A DNA stretch of 64,000 bases, from contig OX463781.1 of NCBI GenBank assembly GCA_949825025.1, positions 43,021,469 to 43,085,468 on the forward strand. The letters are read 5' to 3'. Position 1 is the stretch's first letter. Each line of letters begins with the position of its first letter. Shown here piece by piece: positions 36,556 to 48,549 of the stretch. Under the pieces are notes generated by a model. That model was not told the origin of the DNA. It did no database searches and worked only from the letters and a program-made list of their open reading frames with translations. This DNA is from Siphlonurus alternatus (lineage: Eukaryota > Arthropoda > Insecta > Ephemeroptera > Siphlonuridae). The position numbers were made by a program, and so were the translations under genes.

Positions 36556-37814
36556 TTATAGAGAGTTAAATTTAAAGTAATAATAATTAATGTGCATAAA
36601 AAGTGTTAAAAATAGCCAGTTTGTTATGTTCAACACAATTTATTCTTTGCGTGTGTAATTCTATAAAGTAATCTTTAACTCCGCATCTATGTTTTACATA
36701 CCTCAAACTTTTGATAACATAACCTTGTCCAGTGAATTTAGAATTTAAATTCATGCTGTCAAAATATGATCTGATTTAGGGAAAGTTGACACATTATATA
36801 GAAACTGCAGCGTTCCACGCCACTATTTTTTTTTTTTATTTTAACAAAATTTCTGTTTACATTTGTATATAATTTTTAGATATAAAATGATTGATTATTT
36901 CAATTAATTTATAAAAATAGACTGTTCTAAAAATATATGTTCCTTGGAAATTCTGTATTACAAATTTTTTTAAAACAATTTTATTATTTTAAATCTTTAT
37001 TTGAAACAAAAACATAAATACACAATTTTCTGTATATTAAAATTTATGAAAATTAATTAAATATTGAACGATATATTAAAATACTCTTAACAATAAAAAA
37101 TGTCATTAGAATATTTTTATGTCATTATTTAACAAATATTGCAAACAAGGCTATAGATATAGTACATCTGTATCATTATATTATATAAAATTTTGTTTTT
37201 ATTACATTCTACCAGTTTTTTTTTATACTCAATTGATGTAAATGTAGGTTAAAATGACCCTACAAAAAGTAATTTGGACATGAAGATACAGTATATAAAT
37301 ATATTTACTTTTCAACATAGTTTGAACATACATATAGCTTCGTCAATATTACTTTCTTAGTTCAATAATAGTACTTTTTTATTGTATTGTATAAAATAAA
37401 AACGTTCTTTTTCACATTATTACAAACTTTTGAAAAGAAAACCTTTTTATTTCTAAGAGTAGTTTTACTTTTATTTTTACAATCTACATGAAATTATATA
37501 AAGCAAAATTGTTCTTCATTTAATGGGACATTGAACTACGATAACAATCATTCTTCTCCCTCTCCAACAACGTGTTCTTAAAATTTTCTTTCACTGAACG
37601 TTTTCTCGTTTCGTCAAATAAAAATTTCCTTCTTAATCTCAGAAAAGCATTCGTTTGTTTTTTCTCCTTTTTTAAAAACTTATCGCCTTTTTAAGACATT
37701 AAATTTGCAAGACATTCATCATCAATAATTAAGGAAGGATGGATGAAGAAACATCACTTCTAATTGCGATTACACTTCTGACTTCGAGTTAGTGCAGTCG
37801 CGCTTTGTTATTAC

Positions 37815-37818
<4 letters not shown>

Positions 37819-37910
<92 letters not shown>

Positions 37911-37972
37911 TTTGTCACATGAAGTTGGAGTACTGGATGTGCCTTTGTCATTATTTCCAACTGCCCCTCCTC

Positions 37973-38010
<38 letters not shown>
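37819..38010. repeat. Facing (GA)n and (CT)n tracts 70 bp apart
   Basis: (GA)n at 37819-37907 and (CT)n at 37977-38010, separated by a spacer holding gatttgtcacatgaagttgg. The two tracts are complementary and could pair in the intronic RNA of the DIP gene. Confidence 0.95.
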
Positions 38011-38014
<4 letters not shown>

Positions 38015-38530
38015 CACTCACCCATTACTCACTCAGAATTGCAACATTCCAAGTCAATTTAAAGTAAGGAACAATCATTATTATTAACAAAGTAAAGTTA
38101 TGAGAAGTAAAATGAGAGCTAAAATCTTTTGATGCATTGCATAAACTTGAAATGAAATTTTACCACCACCATAGCCTTTTACAATAAACATGAATATTTT
38201 ATACACAATTATAAATAAATTACTAAGTAACAATTTAATTTTAATGCTTATTTTAAAGTTTTATTTGATAGTACAGTAACATATCATGTGTTTCATACAG
38301 ACTTTATCATGAAAAAAAAAAAATCTAATTTTTGTATAATTTTAATATATTCTCATATAATGCTCTAGCTTCCAGGCAAAAACTTTTGTATTTTTCTGAG
38401 TGTTTTGTATCAACTCCAAACACCACTTGCTTGTAATCGTATATAATATAAATTTCACATTTTATTCCCTCAATGTGTTTTCGCTTGGAAAAATAATTAA
38501 AACAAAACGTTACGACAGCTGACTGACACT

Positions 38531-38631
<101 letters not shown>

Positions 38632-39338
38632 CTCTGAATAATATTACGTTATTTTATATAAAATTAACTATGCGTAAAACTTGAAATTATCTTTTGTATC
38701 ATTCACTTGTGTAACAATTTCCATGAATTTAAAATTTATAATAAATTTATAACATTAACATTTTTTTTTTAGTTTTTGAAAGAAAATTTCTACTTTTTTT
38801 AATAATCCTCACTTAAATGACATCAAAAGATGTTTTGTATTATATTTTTTTTACAGTAATTTTCTTATTACTATTTAACAATTTCATCAAAATTTGTATA
38901 ATAATTTCAATTACAAATAGTTCAAGTACTGCTCAACTTAGCGAAGATTGTTAAGTAAACAGAATTAAATAAATAACTCAACAAACTTTAAATAATACAA
39001 ATTTGCTATGGTTTTTGCTCATGCTACAAATAATTTAATACGATGCAAATATATTTTAGTTGAAAATAATTTTTGCCATTTTATTTTTAACGGCAAGTAC
39101 AGTCGTCTTCCAAGAAAACTTATTATGCTAATAGATGGCACCAGCATCGATTTATTTGGGAATTATAGATAAATAGAATTCGTGCAATATGTCTAGAATA
39201 ATAAATTGATTCTAGTCATTTTTCTAGGCAACATTTTTATTTAAAAAACAATATGAAACACACACACATATACTGTATACTGTATATATTATATACAAAT
39301 TAAACAAAAATTTTTAGGCAAATGATGATAAATATATT

Positions 39339-39463
39339 GAGCGTGATTCACGAAGGAAATTATCCAGGTTTCTTACTAACCACGTTTAGTGTCAATGAAT
39401 TAGGCTGGCGTTAATCGCGGTTATTGAGAAAACTGCTGGATAAATCTTTCGTGAATCATACTT
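39339..39463. mobile_element. MITE family B2 (diverged family B)
   Basis: Starts gagcgtgattcacgaaggaa and ends ctttcgtgaatcatactt. The inner part is ccaggtttcttactaaccac, then gtttagtgtcaatgaattag, then ggcgttaatcgcggttattg. Relatives are at 60961-61088 and 62812-62952, with a half copy near 63825-63895 and another near 3820-3925. Confidence 0.75.
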
Positions 39464-39716
39464 TGAAAACATTAATATTAAATTTAATATTCATTTTGAT
39501 GAGCACGTATACCCCCAAGCGGTCATTCATCGCAGCTGATTTGATATGAAGCATTTATCAATTAAAGCATCAAGACAAGGGTTCTAGTTATTTTCTTGTA
39601 ACATTATTTTCTGTTACTTTCAACTGACAAGTTAGTTATATTGGGTTATATTAATTTAAAATATGGTGTATAGGAATATTGAAGTACTCTGAATTAAATA
39701 AATATAGAGAGATTAT

Positions 39717-39765
39717 GGCGCCTTGAGGTTAGGCAACTTTTTCAGCACCACAACATACAGTCAAA
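39717..39765 (+). repeat. Dispersed repeat U, copy 2
   Basis: tggcgccttgaggttaggca, then actttttcagcaccacaaca. It shares about 30 bp with the 25655 and 63577 copies. Confidence 0.6.
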
Positions 39766-40433
39766 TTGATTTGATATTTCCTCCGGAAGTAGCCAGAAGT
39801 GTCAAGTTTGCAGCTCTTCTGTTTGTTATTTAGTTTTGAAACTTTACAGAATTGTTTGACATAGAAATAATGATCTATGCGTGGAATTATAACAAATCAG
39901 AAGACCAGAAACCTTATAATTCTGGAGGGAATATCATGTAAATTTGACTGTACCTCCGTAACATGAGCGAACTTAAAATATTTTAAATTATATTACGTTT
40001 GAAATTTAATAAGATTGTAAACCAGACTCATATTAAGGCTTCCGTCCTTGGTAGCACTTTTTATTTTTGTCAATAAAAAATATTTAAAAATATTACAAGC
40101 TCTTAAGTAGATTACATTCAATTTCAGCGTCTATTTCCTTTATATTCAATTCTTAATATCTGATGTTTGATTACTTAATTTTTTTGTCTAATTATGTTTA
40201 ATTAATAACATATAAATTATTATTTATTATAGCTATTTTATCAGCAAAACTACGACTCCATTTTTTACAGTTTTAATTTGAAAAAAGATCAATAAAAACA
40301 AATTTGTAAAGCTTTATTCCTCATACAGTATTTGAACTATTTTGACTGAATTTTGAATTATTAATGATTTTATCCAACCATGAATCTTTGCATTTATCAT
40401 CCTAACATCTAGCTTACATTTGTAAACTCGTAG

Positions 40434-40535
40434 CCTTGGAAAATTTCCTTAAGACAATCTTGTAAATCACCATGCCCTTACGGGGGGCATGATGATTTAC
40501 ATGGTCGCAAAGGGAAATTATCTGAGGCGGTGACT
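40434..40535. repeat. Inverted-repeat family L, copy 2
   Basis: ccttggaaaatttccttaag, then gtaaatcaccatgccctta, a centre cggggg, then gcatgatgatttacatggtc and gggaaattatctgaggcgg. This is a compact hairpin of about 100 bp. Confidence 0.7.
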
Positions 40536-40866
40536 GCACCAAAGTAATGGATAAATCGATTGGAGAGAAACTTGCAAATCCAAATGTCCAAAAGATAATA
40601 TAGTATTAAATTAGAATTCATTTTTAATGACGATGTTTTGTATTATACTATCGAGCTGTGGTGTGAAACTAAATCATAGATTAGGTCATAAATCGTAGAT
40701 CAGGTCATAGGAATCATAGTCACCTCTTTTTAGCATTTAAGTTAATTTTAAAATAAAGATAATCGAAAAATGGAAAGTGTATATTATACTTGAGATGTAT
40801 CAATATATATATATATAATCTCAGCGTGATACGGAACGGATTTATAAAAAATATTTGCAGGCAATG

Positions 40867-40867
<1 letters not shown>

Positions 40868-40900
<33 letters not shown>

Positions 40901-40930
40901 TAATAATAATAATAATAATAAAATAATAAT
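40868..40930. repeat. (TAA)n microsatellite
   Basis: TAA units with two ataaaataa interruptions. Confidence 0.93.
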
Positions 40931-41100
40931 TTTGTGTCTCATTTTATCTGTAGTCAATATTTAAACTCGTTTGATTAGTTTCAGTATAATAATTTAGTAT
41001 TAATTAGTACTTGCACCGTAGGAACAAAAAGTGATTTTGCTGCACAGAAAATCTTAAAATAACTAATAATAAATGACAATTAATATGACAAAAATTTTTA

Positions 41101-41101
<1 letters not shown>

Positions 41102-41131
<30 letters not shown>

Positions 41132-41321
41132 TGTATGTATGTATGTATGTATGTATGTATGTATGTATGTATGTATGTATGTATGTATGTATGTATGTAT
41201 GTATGTATGTATGTATGTATGTATGTATGTATGTATGTATGTATGTATGTATGTATGTATGTATGTATGTATGTATGTATGTATGTATGTATGTATGTAT
41301 GTATGTATGTATGTATGTATG

Positions 41322-41352
<31 letters not shown>

Positions 41353-41425
41353 GTATGTATGTATGTATGTATGTATGTATGTATGTATGTATGTATGTAT
41401 GTATGTATGTATGTATGTATGTATG

Positions 41426-41455
<30 letters not shown>
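41102..41455. repeat. (ATGT)n tetranucleotide microsatellite, about 354 bp
   Basis: About 88 units of atgt/tatg with one visible substitution (gtaagt at 41349-41354) and an end in gtaagaaa. All six frames are open through it and give YVCM or HTYI repeats, which are artefacts. It lies in the intron about 570 bp before the second DIP exon. Confidence 0.98.
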
Positions 41456-41456
<1 letters not shown>

Positions 41457-41635
41457 GAAAAATTTGCAACATGATGACATAAATATTGTATGTGAGTGGT
41501 CACATGACGATAATTTGGTAATTAATAGTAATAAAACTTAAGTTTTGTATACTGTGAACCCGTATAAAAGGACATAGAATGTGAAATTAAATTGAAAATT
41601 CATAATTATATATATAATTATTATGTAACTGAGGT

Positions 41636-41956
41636 TAATGGAGTATTGACCTCAAATTGTTTTATTGCAGAAATGGATAGAGGGTGCAAAGTTATGTTAT
41701 ACTGATTTTTTTTCAGATTTTTTTGAGCCCGGAAATTATTTTTAAAAAATTATTGAAAGTCCTTTTTGTGACGTCACGCGGTGGCAAGCCCTATCTTTTT
41801 CTTAAGGAGCGGCGTCTCATGAAGTCACAAAAAGAAATTTCACTAATTTTTTATAATAGTTCCCGGGCTCTAAAAAATGTGAAAAAAATTAGGATAGCAT
41901 AACTTTGCACGCTCTATCCATTTCTGCAATAAAAAAATTGAGGTCGATACTCCATT
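41636..41956. mobile_element. MITE family A, copy ending 64 bp before a DIP exon
   Basis: Near-palindromic element of about 320 bp. The left end is taatggagtattgacctcaa and the right end is ttgaggtcgatactccatt. Internal arms carry gatagagggtgcaaagttat and its complement, and the centre has tttttgtgacgtcacg. The arms pair almost throughout, so the RNA would fold into a long hairpin. Close relatives are at 34210-34530 and 46730-47057, and diverged ones at 18071-18371 and 53348-53650. Confidence 0.9.
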
Positions 41957-42020
41957 GTTAAAATTTGAGAAAAATCTGTAATTTGTGACGTCACTCACCT
42001 GACGTGTGAACTGATTACAG

Positions 42021-42228
42021 GTGGGTTGGATGCGAGCGGAGGACCAGACGATCCTGACACTACACAACAAGGTAGTGACTCATAACTCGCGCATCAGCGT
42101 TACTCACGACAACCATCGCACGTGGAACCTCCACATCAGGCAGGTGAAGGAGGCGGACCGTGGCTGCTACATGTGTCAGATCAACACCAACGTCATGAAG
42201 AAGCAGATCGGATGTGTCGACGTGCACG
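42021..42228 (+). CDS. DIP: DIP/lachesin-like Ig cell-surface protein, exon with second half of Ig domain 1
   Basis: Internal exon between ctgattacag (acceptor ending 42020) and CACG|gtcagt (donor at 42229). It enters in phase 0 directly after HFK of the previous exon and leaves in phase 1, coding 69 residues. It starts VGWMRAEDQTIL (the conserved Ig core Trp). It continues with RISVTHDNHRTWNLHI, and then has the D-x-G-x-Y-x-C hallmark as ADRGCYMCQIN, which supplies the second Ig cysteine. It ends MKKQIGCVDVH, leading into VPPDI of the next exon. YMCQxNT followed by the VPPDI junction is a signature of DIP/lachesin Ig1-Ig2 boundaries and part of the surface contacting Dpr proteins. A palindromic MITE ends only 64 bp upstream of the exon, and a TGACGTCA site lies at 41986-41993 between them. 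Confidence 0.92.
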
Positions 42229-42632
42229 GTCAGTGGCGCCAAATTTTTAAATTTTGGAAAAAAAGCGTATCAGATAATTTTTATCAAAAAATCAAAAGTA
42301 TTTATGTTGATTCAAATAAATAAAACCAAAATTCACCATACACATTGCGTTTATAACATGTTTTTCTTACATAATAAAATTTATTAGTATCATTTGACAC
42401 TAAATTCAGGGGACATAGGAACTAATATAATAATGTGATAATTGTGTCAAAATTGAGACAAAAATAACCAAAAATCAGGAAAGAATACCCAAATTTGTGG
42501 TTTAAATTAAATAAAAAAATACGTGTTAAACATTAAAAAAATGTGATATTATGATTTTATGTAATTCAAATTCCTTATTAAAAATCGCTTAGAACATAGA
42601 AAAACTTGGATCATTACATGTTAACTTTACTA

Positions 42633-42780
42633 ATGCTGGTATTACATGGTACAATTTTTCTAATTATTGTATAAAATTTTTCCTTGCAAAAAAAATTCAA
42701 CTCCATTTTTTTTGTATGGAGATGAAATTTTCTTGTAAGCTAAAATTTTAAGCAAAATTGTATCGTGTAATACAAGCTTT
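42633..42780. mobile_element. MITE family E, diverged copy 2
   Basis: Matches the 7916 element throughout: aatgctggtattacatggta at left, tcaactccattttttttgta at the centre, and attgtatcgtgtaatacaag at right, with more substitutions. It is intronic, about 400 bp after the second DIP exon. Confidence 0.8.
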
Positions 42781-43995
42781 AGAAAAATCAGAGTACACAA
42801 AACAAACACATAACTAAATCTAACACAGTTATGTATATATAAAAAAATAATAATACAATGTTGATAAAAGTCTGCTGTATAAAAAAAAAAAAAAAAATAG
42901 ACGGAAATGTTTCATTGTAAAAAGATTACATTATAGTAATAATTTTTACATGTTTAATATTTTAGTTATTTTATAGAAATCATATATAAGCAGATCAAAA
43001 ATTTAATATTTCAGAAGAACCGAATAAACAAATACATTGCATTAAAAACAAAATGATGGAAATTGAAATGTCCAGCGTTAGACTTACACAGCAAAGAATG
43101 GCTTCAAAAGTAGTGTGGCATTTGATTGACATTATTTGTTAGTAATATGAACGCTGGAATGCACTTTACCAACACATACAACACAGTTTTGTTTTATTTT
43201 TACGTTTGCTTGGTGTGAAACTGATAGGAAGATGCCTTTGATCAAAATGTTATTTTCAATTTATAAATTACAATGAGCCGAGTGCAACACGTAAGTCCTT
43301 TGTTATTCAAACATATCTGTTACCTTTTGATCTTTGCTGCATTTGTATGTATGTGCATATTACAAAGGTATCAAAGTTTAACTACTCTTTTATTAAAAGT
43401 ATTATAAAATATATTGTAATTCAAAATTTGCATGAGCGAATATAAAAATATTTTATTAATTTAAAGCAAAAATTTTCATAATTTTTCAATTAAAATTTGT
43501 TAAAAATTTAAACATACTTTATTATTTATATTATTTTAAATATTATAAAGCATATTTTATAAAATAAATAATGATAAGAATCAATATTATTGGTATTATA
43601 AAAATTTAAGCTGCGTGAGATTGAAAAATAAATTGACAATTTTATACTTGATGATTTTAATTAAGAGTCTTTCAAAATCTAAATTTAAGGGTTTCAAAGC
43701 AAAGGTTCACATCATTTATTTTTTTGTAAATTTTCACAAATTTAGAACGATACCCTGAACTCATGTTTTAGGGTCCGTCAAGCCCTGAAATGATAATATA
43801 TTTGAGTTAATAATATTACTGTGATATTCCATGCTTTTCTTCTGGGTAATAAGCTAGTAATTTTTACATCATTGTAAGTAAAGAACTTATTCATTTTTAA
43901 AATTAAACAAATATTTATACATCGTGTACTTGGCGGTAATTTATTTTATTTGTAACAAAATATGCATAATATAATGTACGGTTAGAACAAGTTTC

Positions 43996-44611
43996 TTAAA
44001 GGGTTACTGACCTCAAATTAAGCAGTTACCAAGTAATGCTCGAGTTTATAATCAACATTTGTATTATTTTAAATCCATGCGCGATGCAGCCGTGCGAAGT
44101 TGCGCTGCGAAATAAGAAGGTTCTTGTTGACGTCACAACTCACAGACAGAACTAATAGAGGCTTCAAGTCAGCTGATTTTTCGGTGTTCCCACCCGCTAT
44201 ACCAAACCTATGAAAAAAAAAAAAACGTGAATTCGTTTTTTCACTAAGAATAAGATTTTTTAGGAAAAATTCCTTTTGCGGAACTTTGGTCCAAACTGAA
44301 AAATAAAGTAGATAATTTAATATTTAGATTTTTTACTTGATTTATAACCGAGAAAAGTTAGAAAAACACTTTGCTTCATTTTCAAGTGCAAGATGGTCCT
44401 TAGCGACAACAGTTGCGCAGCGCAAGTGCACTCACTTGAAGCCTCTATTAGCATCATGAGTTGTGACGTCAACCAAGAACTAAATTGTCTTATTGCACAC
44501 CTCAATTTATTTTGAACGCCAAAAATGATGCGAATGTGGATTATAAACTGTATCAATACTTGTCTTGATGACTGCCTAATTTGTAATTTGAGGCCTGTAT
44601 CCATATTATTA
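43996..44611. mobile_element. Long palindromic MITE family D, copy 1 (about 615 bp)
   Basis: Left end ttaaagggttactgacctca. The right part holds taatttgaggcctgtatcca. Arms contain accaagtaatgctcgagttt, gtgcgaagttgcgctgcg, gttgacgtcacaactcac and aatagaggcttcaagtcagc, and each has its complement on the right. TGACGTCA is present once per arm (44128 and 44464). The centre, about 44180-44390, is less symmetrical. Confidence 0.85.
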
Positions 44612-45236
44612 ATGTGCTGATTTTTTATTGCATCATTTAACGGTTAAAATTTGAAACATCGCATATAAATAAATATTAATACAATAATAAATGTTTTCAA
44701 AAAAAAAAAAAAAAAAGGGATCAACACAAAACATTTTCAAATAAATGTAACACGTACCAAAGAATTTGCAGCTGCCTTATAAATTATTGCTATTGAAATT
44801 GGATTGTCTGTTTATAGCCCAGCGTTAAAAATTTATCTTTATTGGATTATACTAAAAAAAGTAGCAGGGAAATAGAAGCGTCAATGTTCATTAATATTTT
44901 TTTCAATACAAATTCAATTTTATTCTATATATACTGTTGTATTTGAATTGTTTACATATTGAATTATAAAAAAAGGTATATGTATAAAAATACATCTGAA
45001 TATTATTTAAGTTTACTATTGATTTTTTATTCTATTAACTTTTGTTATCAAAAAAATATATATATTTTTTGATCATGTTATTCCAAAAGGATTTTACAAA
45101 CCTTTTTTTTTTTTTTTACTTTCTCTTTCATTTTATATCTTTTCCTTTTTTTATATTTCACTTTATAGTATGAGAACAGAATGCTTTGAGTTAGAAATAG
45201 AAATCTATTGTATTATATATAGAAGGTGGTAGAGAA

Positions 45237-45238
<2 letters not shown>

Positions 45239-45327
<89 letters not shown>
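45239..45327. repeat. (GA)n microsatellite
   Basis: About 89 bp of GA after aaagacag. Confidence 0.96.
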
Positions 45328-45331
<4 letters not shown>

Positions 45332-46267
45332 TAGCCTGTGTCCATTTGGAAACGGTTGACAGAAATTGTGACACATCACCCTATCAATTTCTGTGAACCT
45401 TTCGTGTTATAGAGTTTGGACCATAATATAACTGACCCCATCTGGTTCACATTTTTTTTTTTTTCATCCTCAACTGTTATATATTATATAGGTAATACTT
45501 TTCACATGATATTACAAAGTGTATGTGAGCAGAGGTTTGAATACGGAGGGGTATTTTATATTACCCTCTTTTGGGTACTGCGGGTATTTCACCAGAGTTT
45601 GAGACAGATAAATCACTCTCTAGGGACATTCTCATGCCTTTTCAAGCATACGATCACAATCTCATTGCGCAAATGTAAATTACTAAAGCTATCAAAGCTA
45701 ATCTCATATGAGTTTTTTTTATTCTTTCTAAGGAATATATATATATACATATAATGTCATCATTCAACGTCATATAAATTGAATTTTATTCTTTATAATA
45801 TAATTTTTTTTTATATATATAATAAATTTCAGCTTAAGAACATAAATATATACGCAACAAGTATTATATAAAAAAAGATAGAAAGTGAAATATTTTTTTA
45901 TGTGTTTTAATATATATAGAAATTTAATACGTTTATAATATATGTTCTGTATATTAATGGATACTTCTTATTCATAAATAAAATATGATAATAGGAACAT
46001 TTTCTTTCAATCGATATATTATATTATTTTAAATTTCCAATATTGACGTAAAGAAATAAACAAATATAGACCAGTATAGACCAGGTGACAATTTTAATGT
46101 CAAAATTAGTTCTAGTACGTGTTTTTGTTGAAATTAAAATTGTGGATTTATTTTGTGTATAGCATGTACTGTAATTAAATGAAAGCAGTTTAAATTAAAT
46201 TAATGTTTTATATTCTTTTATTATTCTTTTATTCAATCATACAAGTTATTGTCCAGCCATAGCTTTA

Positions 46268-46568
46268 TTAAAGGGATACAGGCCTCAAATTACAAATTAG
46301 ACAGACACCAAGAAGTGTTGCTCGAATTGATAATCAAAATTTGCATTGTTTTTATCCGCGCGTGTTTTGACCGTGCGAAATTGCGTTGCAAAGAAGGCAT
46401 GCTGACGTATAGGCAAGGACTAAATTTCTTACATTGCACCGCAACTTTGCAAGCATGCACCGGGTGTGGAGAAAAATGATGCGAATGTTGATTCTTATAT
46501 ACTCTAACAATACTTGGTGACTTTCTAATTTGTAATATTGTAATTTGAGGCCTGTATTATACCTTTAA
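46268..46568. mobile_element. MITE family D, shorter copy 2 with TTAA ends
   Basis: Starts TTAA then agggatacaggcctcaaatt, and ends aatttgaggcctgtattata then ccTTTAA. Inside are accaagaagtgttgctcg, gaccgtgcgaaattgcgttg and their partners. A TTAA at each end suggests a piggyBac-like target preference. An open frame here is just the palindrome read through. Confidence 0.85.
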
Positions 46569-46729
46569 AGCTTGCCGGCTTGTGCAAAAAAATACATATA
46601 ATTCAAACTCATTAAATTAAATGTGAAAAATTTAAAATTTCTTTATAGTTCATAAGTACACATAATACGAAAAAAAATCATCCCTATTAAGCTTCTATAC
46701 TACATTGTCTCACAAAAATGGCAATAACA

Positions 46730-47057
46730 AACGGAGTATCAACCTCAAAAATTTTTATTGCAGCAATGGATATAATAGAGCGTGCAAAATTATGCTACCC
46801 TTATTTTTTCAGATTTTTTAAATCCCTGGAACTATTTCTAAAAAATGATTGAAAGTCCTTTTTGTGACGTCACGAGGCGGCAAGTCCTATCTTTTTATTA
46901 AGGAGCGGCGCCTTGTGACGTCACAAAAAGAACTTTCAATAATTTTTTAGAAATACTTCCCGGGCTCTAAAAATTATGAAAAAATCAAGGTAGCATAACT
47001 TAATTTGCACGCTCTATCCATTTCTGCAATAAAAAAAATTAAGGTCGATACTCCATT
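46730..47057. mobile_element. MITE family A, copy 3
   Basis: Palindrome starting acggagtatcaacctcaaaa and ending aaggtcgatactccatt. The two central TGACGTCA sites (46865 and 46916) flank gaggcggcaagtccta...ggagcggcgcc. It lies in the intron between the second and third DIP exons. Confidence 0.9.
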
Positions 47058-47599
47058 GTATATATGGATACAATCAATTCAGTAACAAAAATTTCTTTAG
47101 ATGCTTTTGAAGTCTTCAATGTCGAAGTGAACCACGCTGTGACGTCATATTCATGTTATGTTTTGCCACCTGGCTTGTTAAGTATGAAATTACATAGCGC
47201 TTTTTAACGTGTTTTTATTATTGGAGAGGGGAAAAAATAAAAATACATAATTACCCTCAATCACTACGTTTTTAATAAAATTTTTGTTTCAGATCGTTTG
47301 ATTTTAATAATTATGATGTGTGTTTTTATGAATTTTCAAAATGATTGACTTATGTCTATTTTATATTATGTCTTCATATTCTATTGCTACAAAAAAACAA
47401 ATTTATACACTAGTACGGAGATGAGACTAAAAATTATTGGAGATTGCTATATCTGTACATCTGTACAGTATATGTTAATGGATATTTAATACTTCCCTGA
47501 ATTTATTTTATTTTAAAGAAAGTGAGTATAATTAAGTTGAACTTATAACTTTTAGTATTTTCAAAAATTTCATCCGTGCCAAGTTAGATTTGATTTATT

Positions 47600-47820
47600 G
47601 TTGTTTACTACGCTCAGTTTGATGAGGTTTGGTGCACTGTGACCACAGACAATACTAAGATGAAAGCTCCTCCTTCCATCTCTCCCAGTTAATTACCTGC
47701 AGTGCCTGCTGTGTGTGCTTAGACTTCTTGTGTAAGCAAACTCAGCTTGAGGTTTCTATTCACCACCACACGGTAAACATTCTCTGAAACTTCGCTCTCT
47801 TTACCATACTACTTCAATGT
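47600..47820. other. GC-richer intronic single-copy patch
   Basis: Between the second and third DIP exons: gaaagctcctccttccatct, gttaattacctgcagtgcct and caccaccacacggtaaacat. No credible coding frame with splice sites was found. It could be an intronic enhancer. Confidence 0.3.
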
Positions 47821-48478
47821 TAAATATTTTCTTAACTGATTTTACAGGTGTAATATTTTATTTTAATTAAATACCTGTATATTGAGTTTTTGTTAACCTT
47901 TTTTGAGTTTAATATTAAACTAGCTATTTCAATACAAATATGTTATACTCTGGTTCACATTTAACTTGGTTTCCATTGTGTTTGTAACGTCTTCTGTCAT
48001 TGGTGCATTGTTTGTAACGAAGAATTTCACTGGCCGAGTCGAAGGACACCCGAGCGTTTCCGATGAAAAACAAATTATATATGAATCTTAATATAGATGC
48101 TATAGTTAAAATTTTGGAAGTTTCCCATTTTAACGTTTAAATTTCAGTACTATTAACAAGGGATTAAATGATTAAGCACGGTGTTGAATATGGTACTAAA
48201 AATTTGGCTTAAATAAATGAAAAGATACTTTATGAATACATTATAATTATATACTAGAATATTGTAATTAAAAAAAACACATGAAATTCAATATCCAAAA
48301 GCTGTATCAAGAACGTTTTTATCAGATTGTTTAATTAAAAATAAATATAATTTAAAAATTGAAAACAATAATGACATTTCTTTTATATTATCTATATAAA
48401 AAAAATAAAAGTAAGAATATAATAAATATTTATTGTATTAAAAATTATAACAAAATTAATTGTAATACCTTTGTATAA

Positions 48479-48549
48479 TATCACACCAGAGTCTTCTGCG
48501 CGCAATGTTTTTGTTAAAAACATTGCGCGCAGAAGACTCTGTATCACAC
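48479..48549. mobile_element. 55-bp perfect-hairpin hAT-like MITE with 8-bp target duplication
   Basis: The element is 48487-48541: 26-bp arms (cagagtcttctgcgcgcaat, then gttttt, and the exact complement) around a 3-base loop, gtt. Perfect direct repeats tatcacac lie on both sides (48479-48486 and 48542-48549). An 8-bp duplication and CAG-type termini are hAT hallmarks. It is far smaller than usual MITEs. Confidence 0.9.

Noticed and set aside
41004..41503. Several overlapping frames of 80-158 codons on both strands
   Set aside because: They are the ATGT repeat read as YVCM or HTYI; no gene.
46249..46479. 76-codon frame with a CTGCG motif
   Set aside because: It lies within palindromic MITE family D.
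48487..48541. Possible microRNA precursor hairpin
   Set aside because: The perfect arms, 3-base loop and exact 8-bp flanking duplication fit a transposon better; miRNA precursors have bulges and larger loops.
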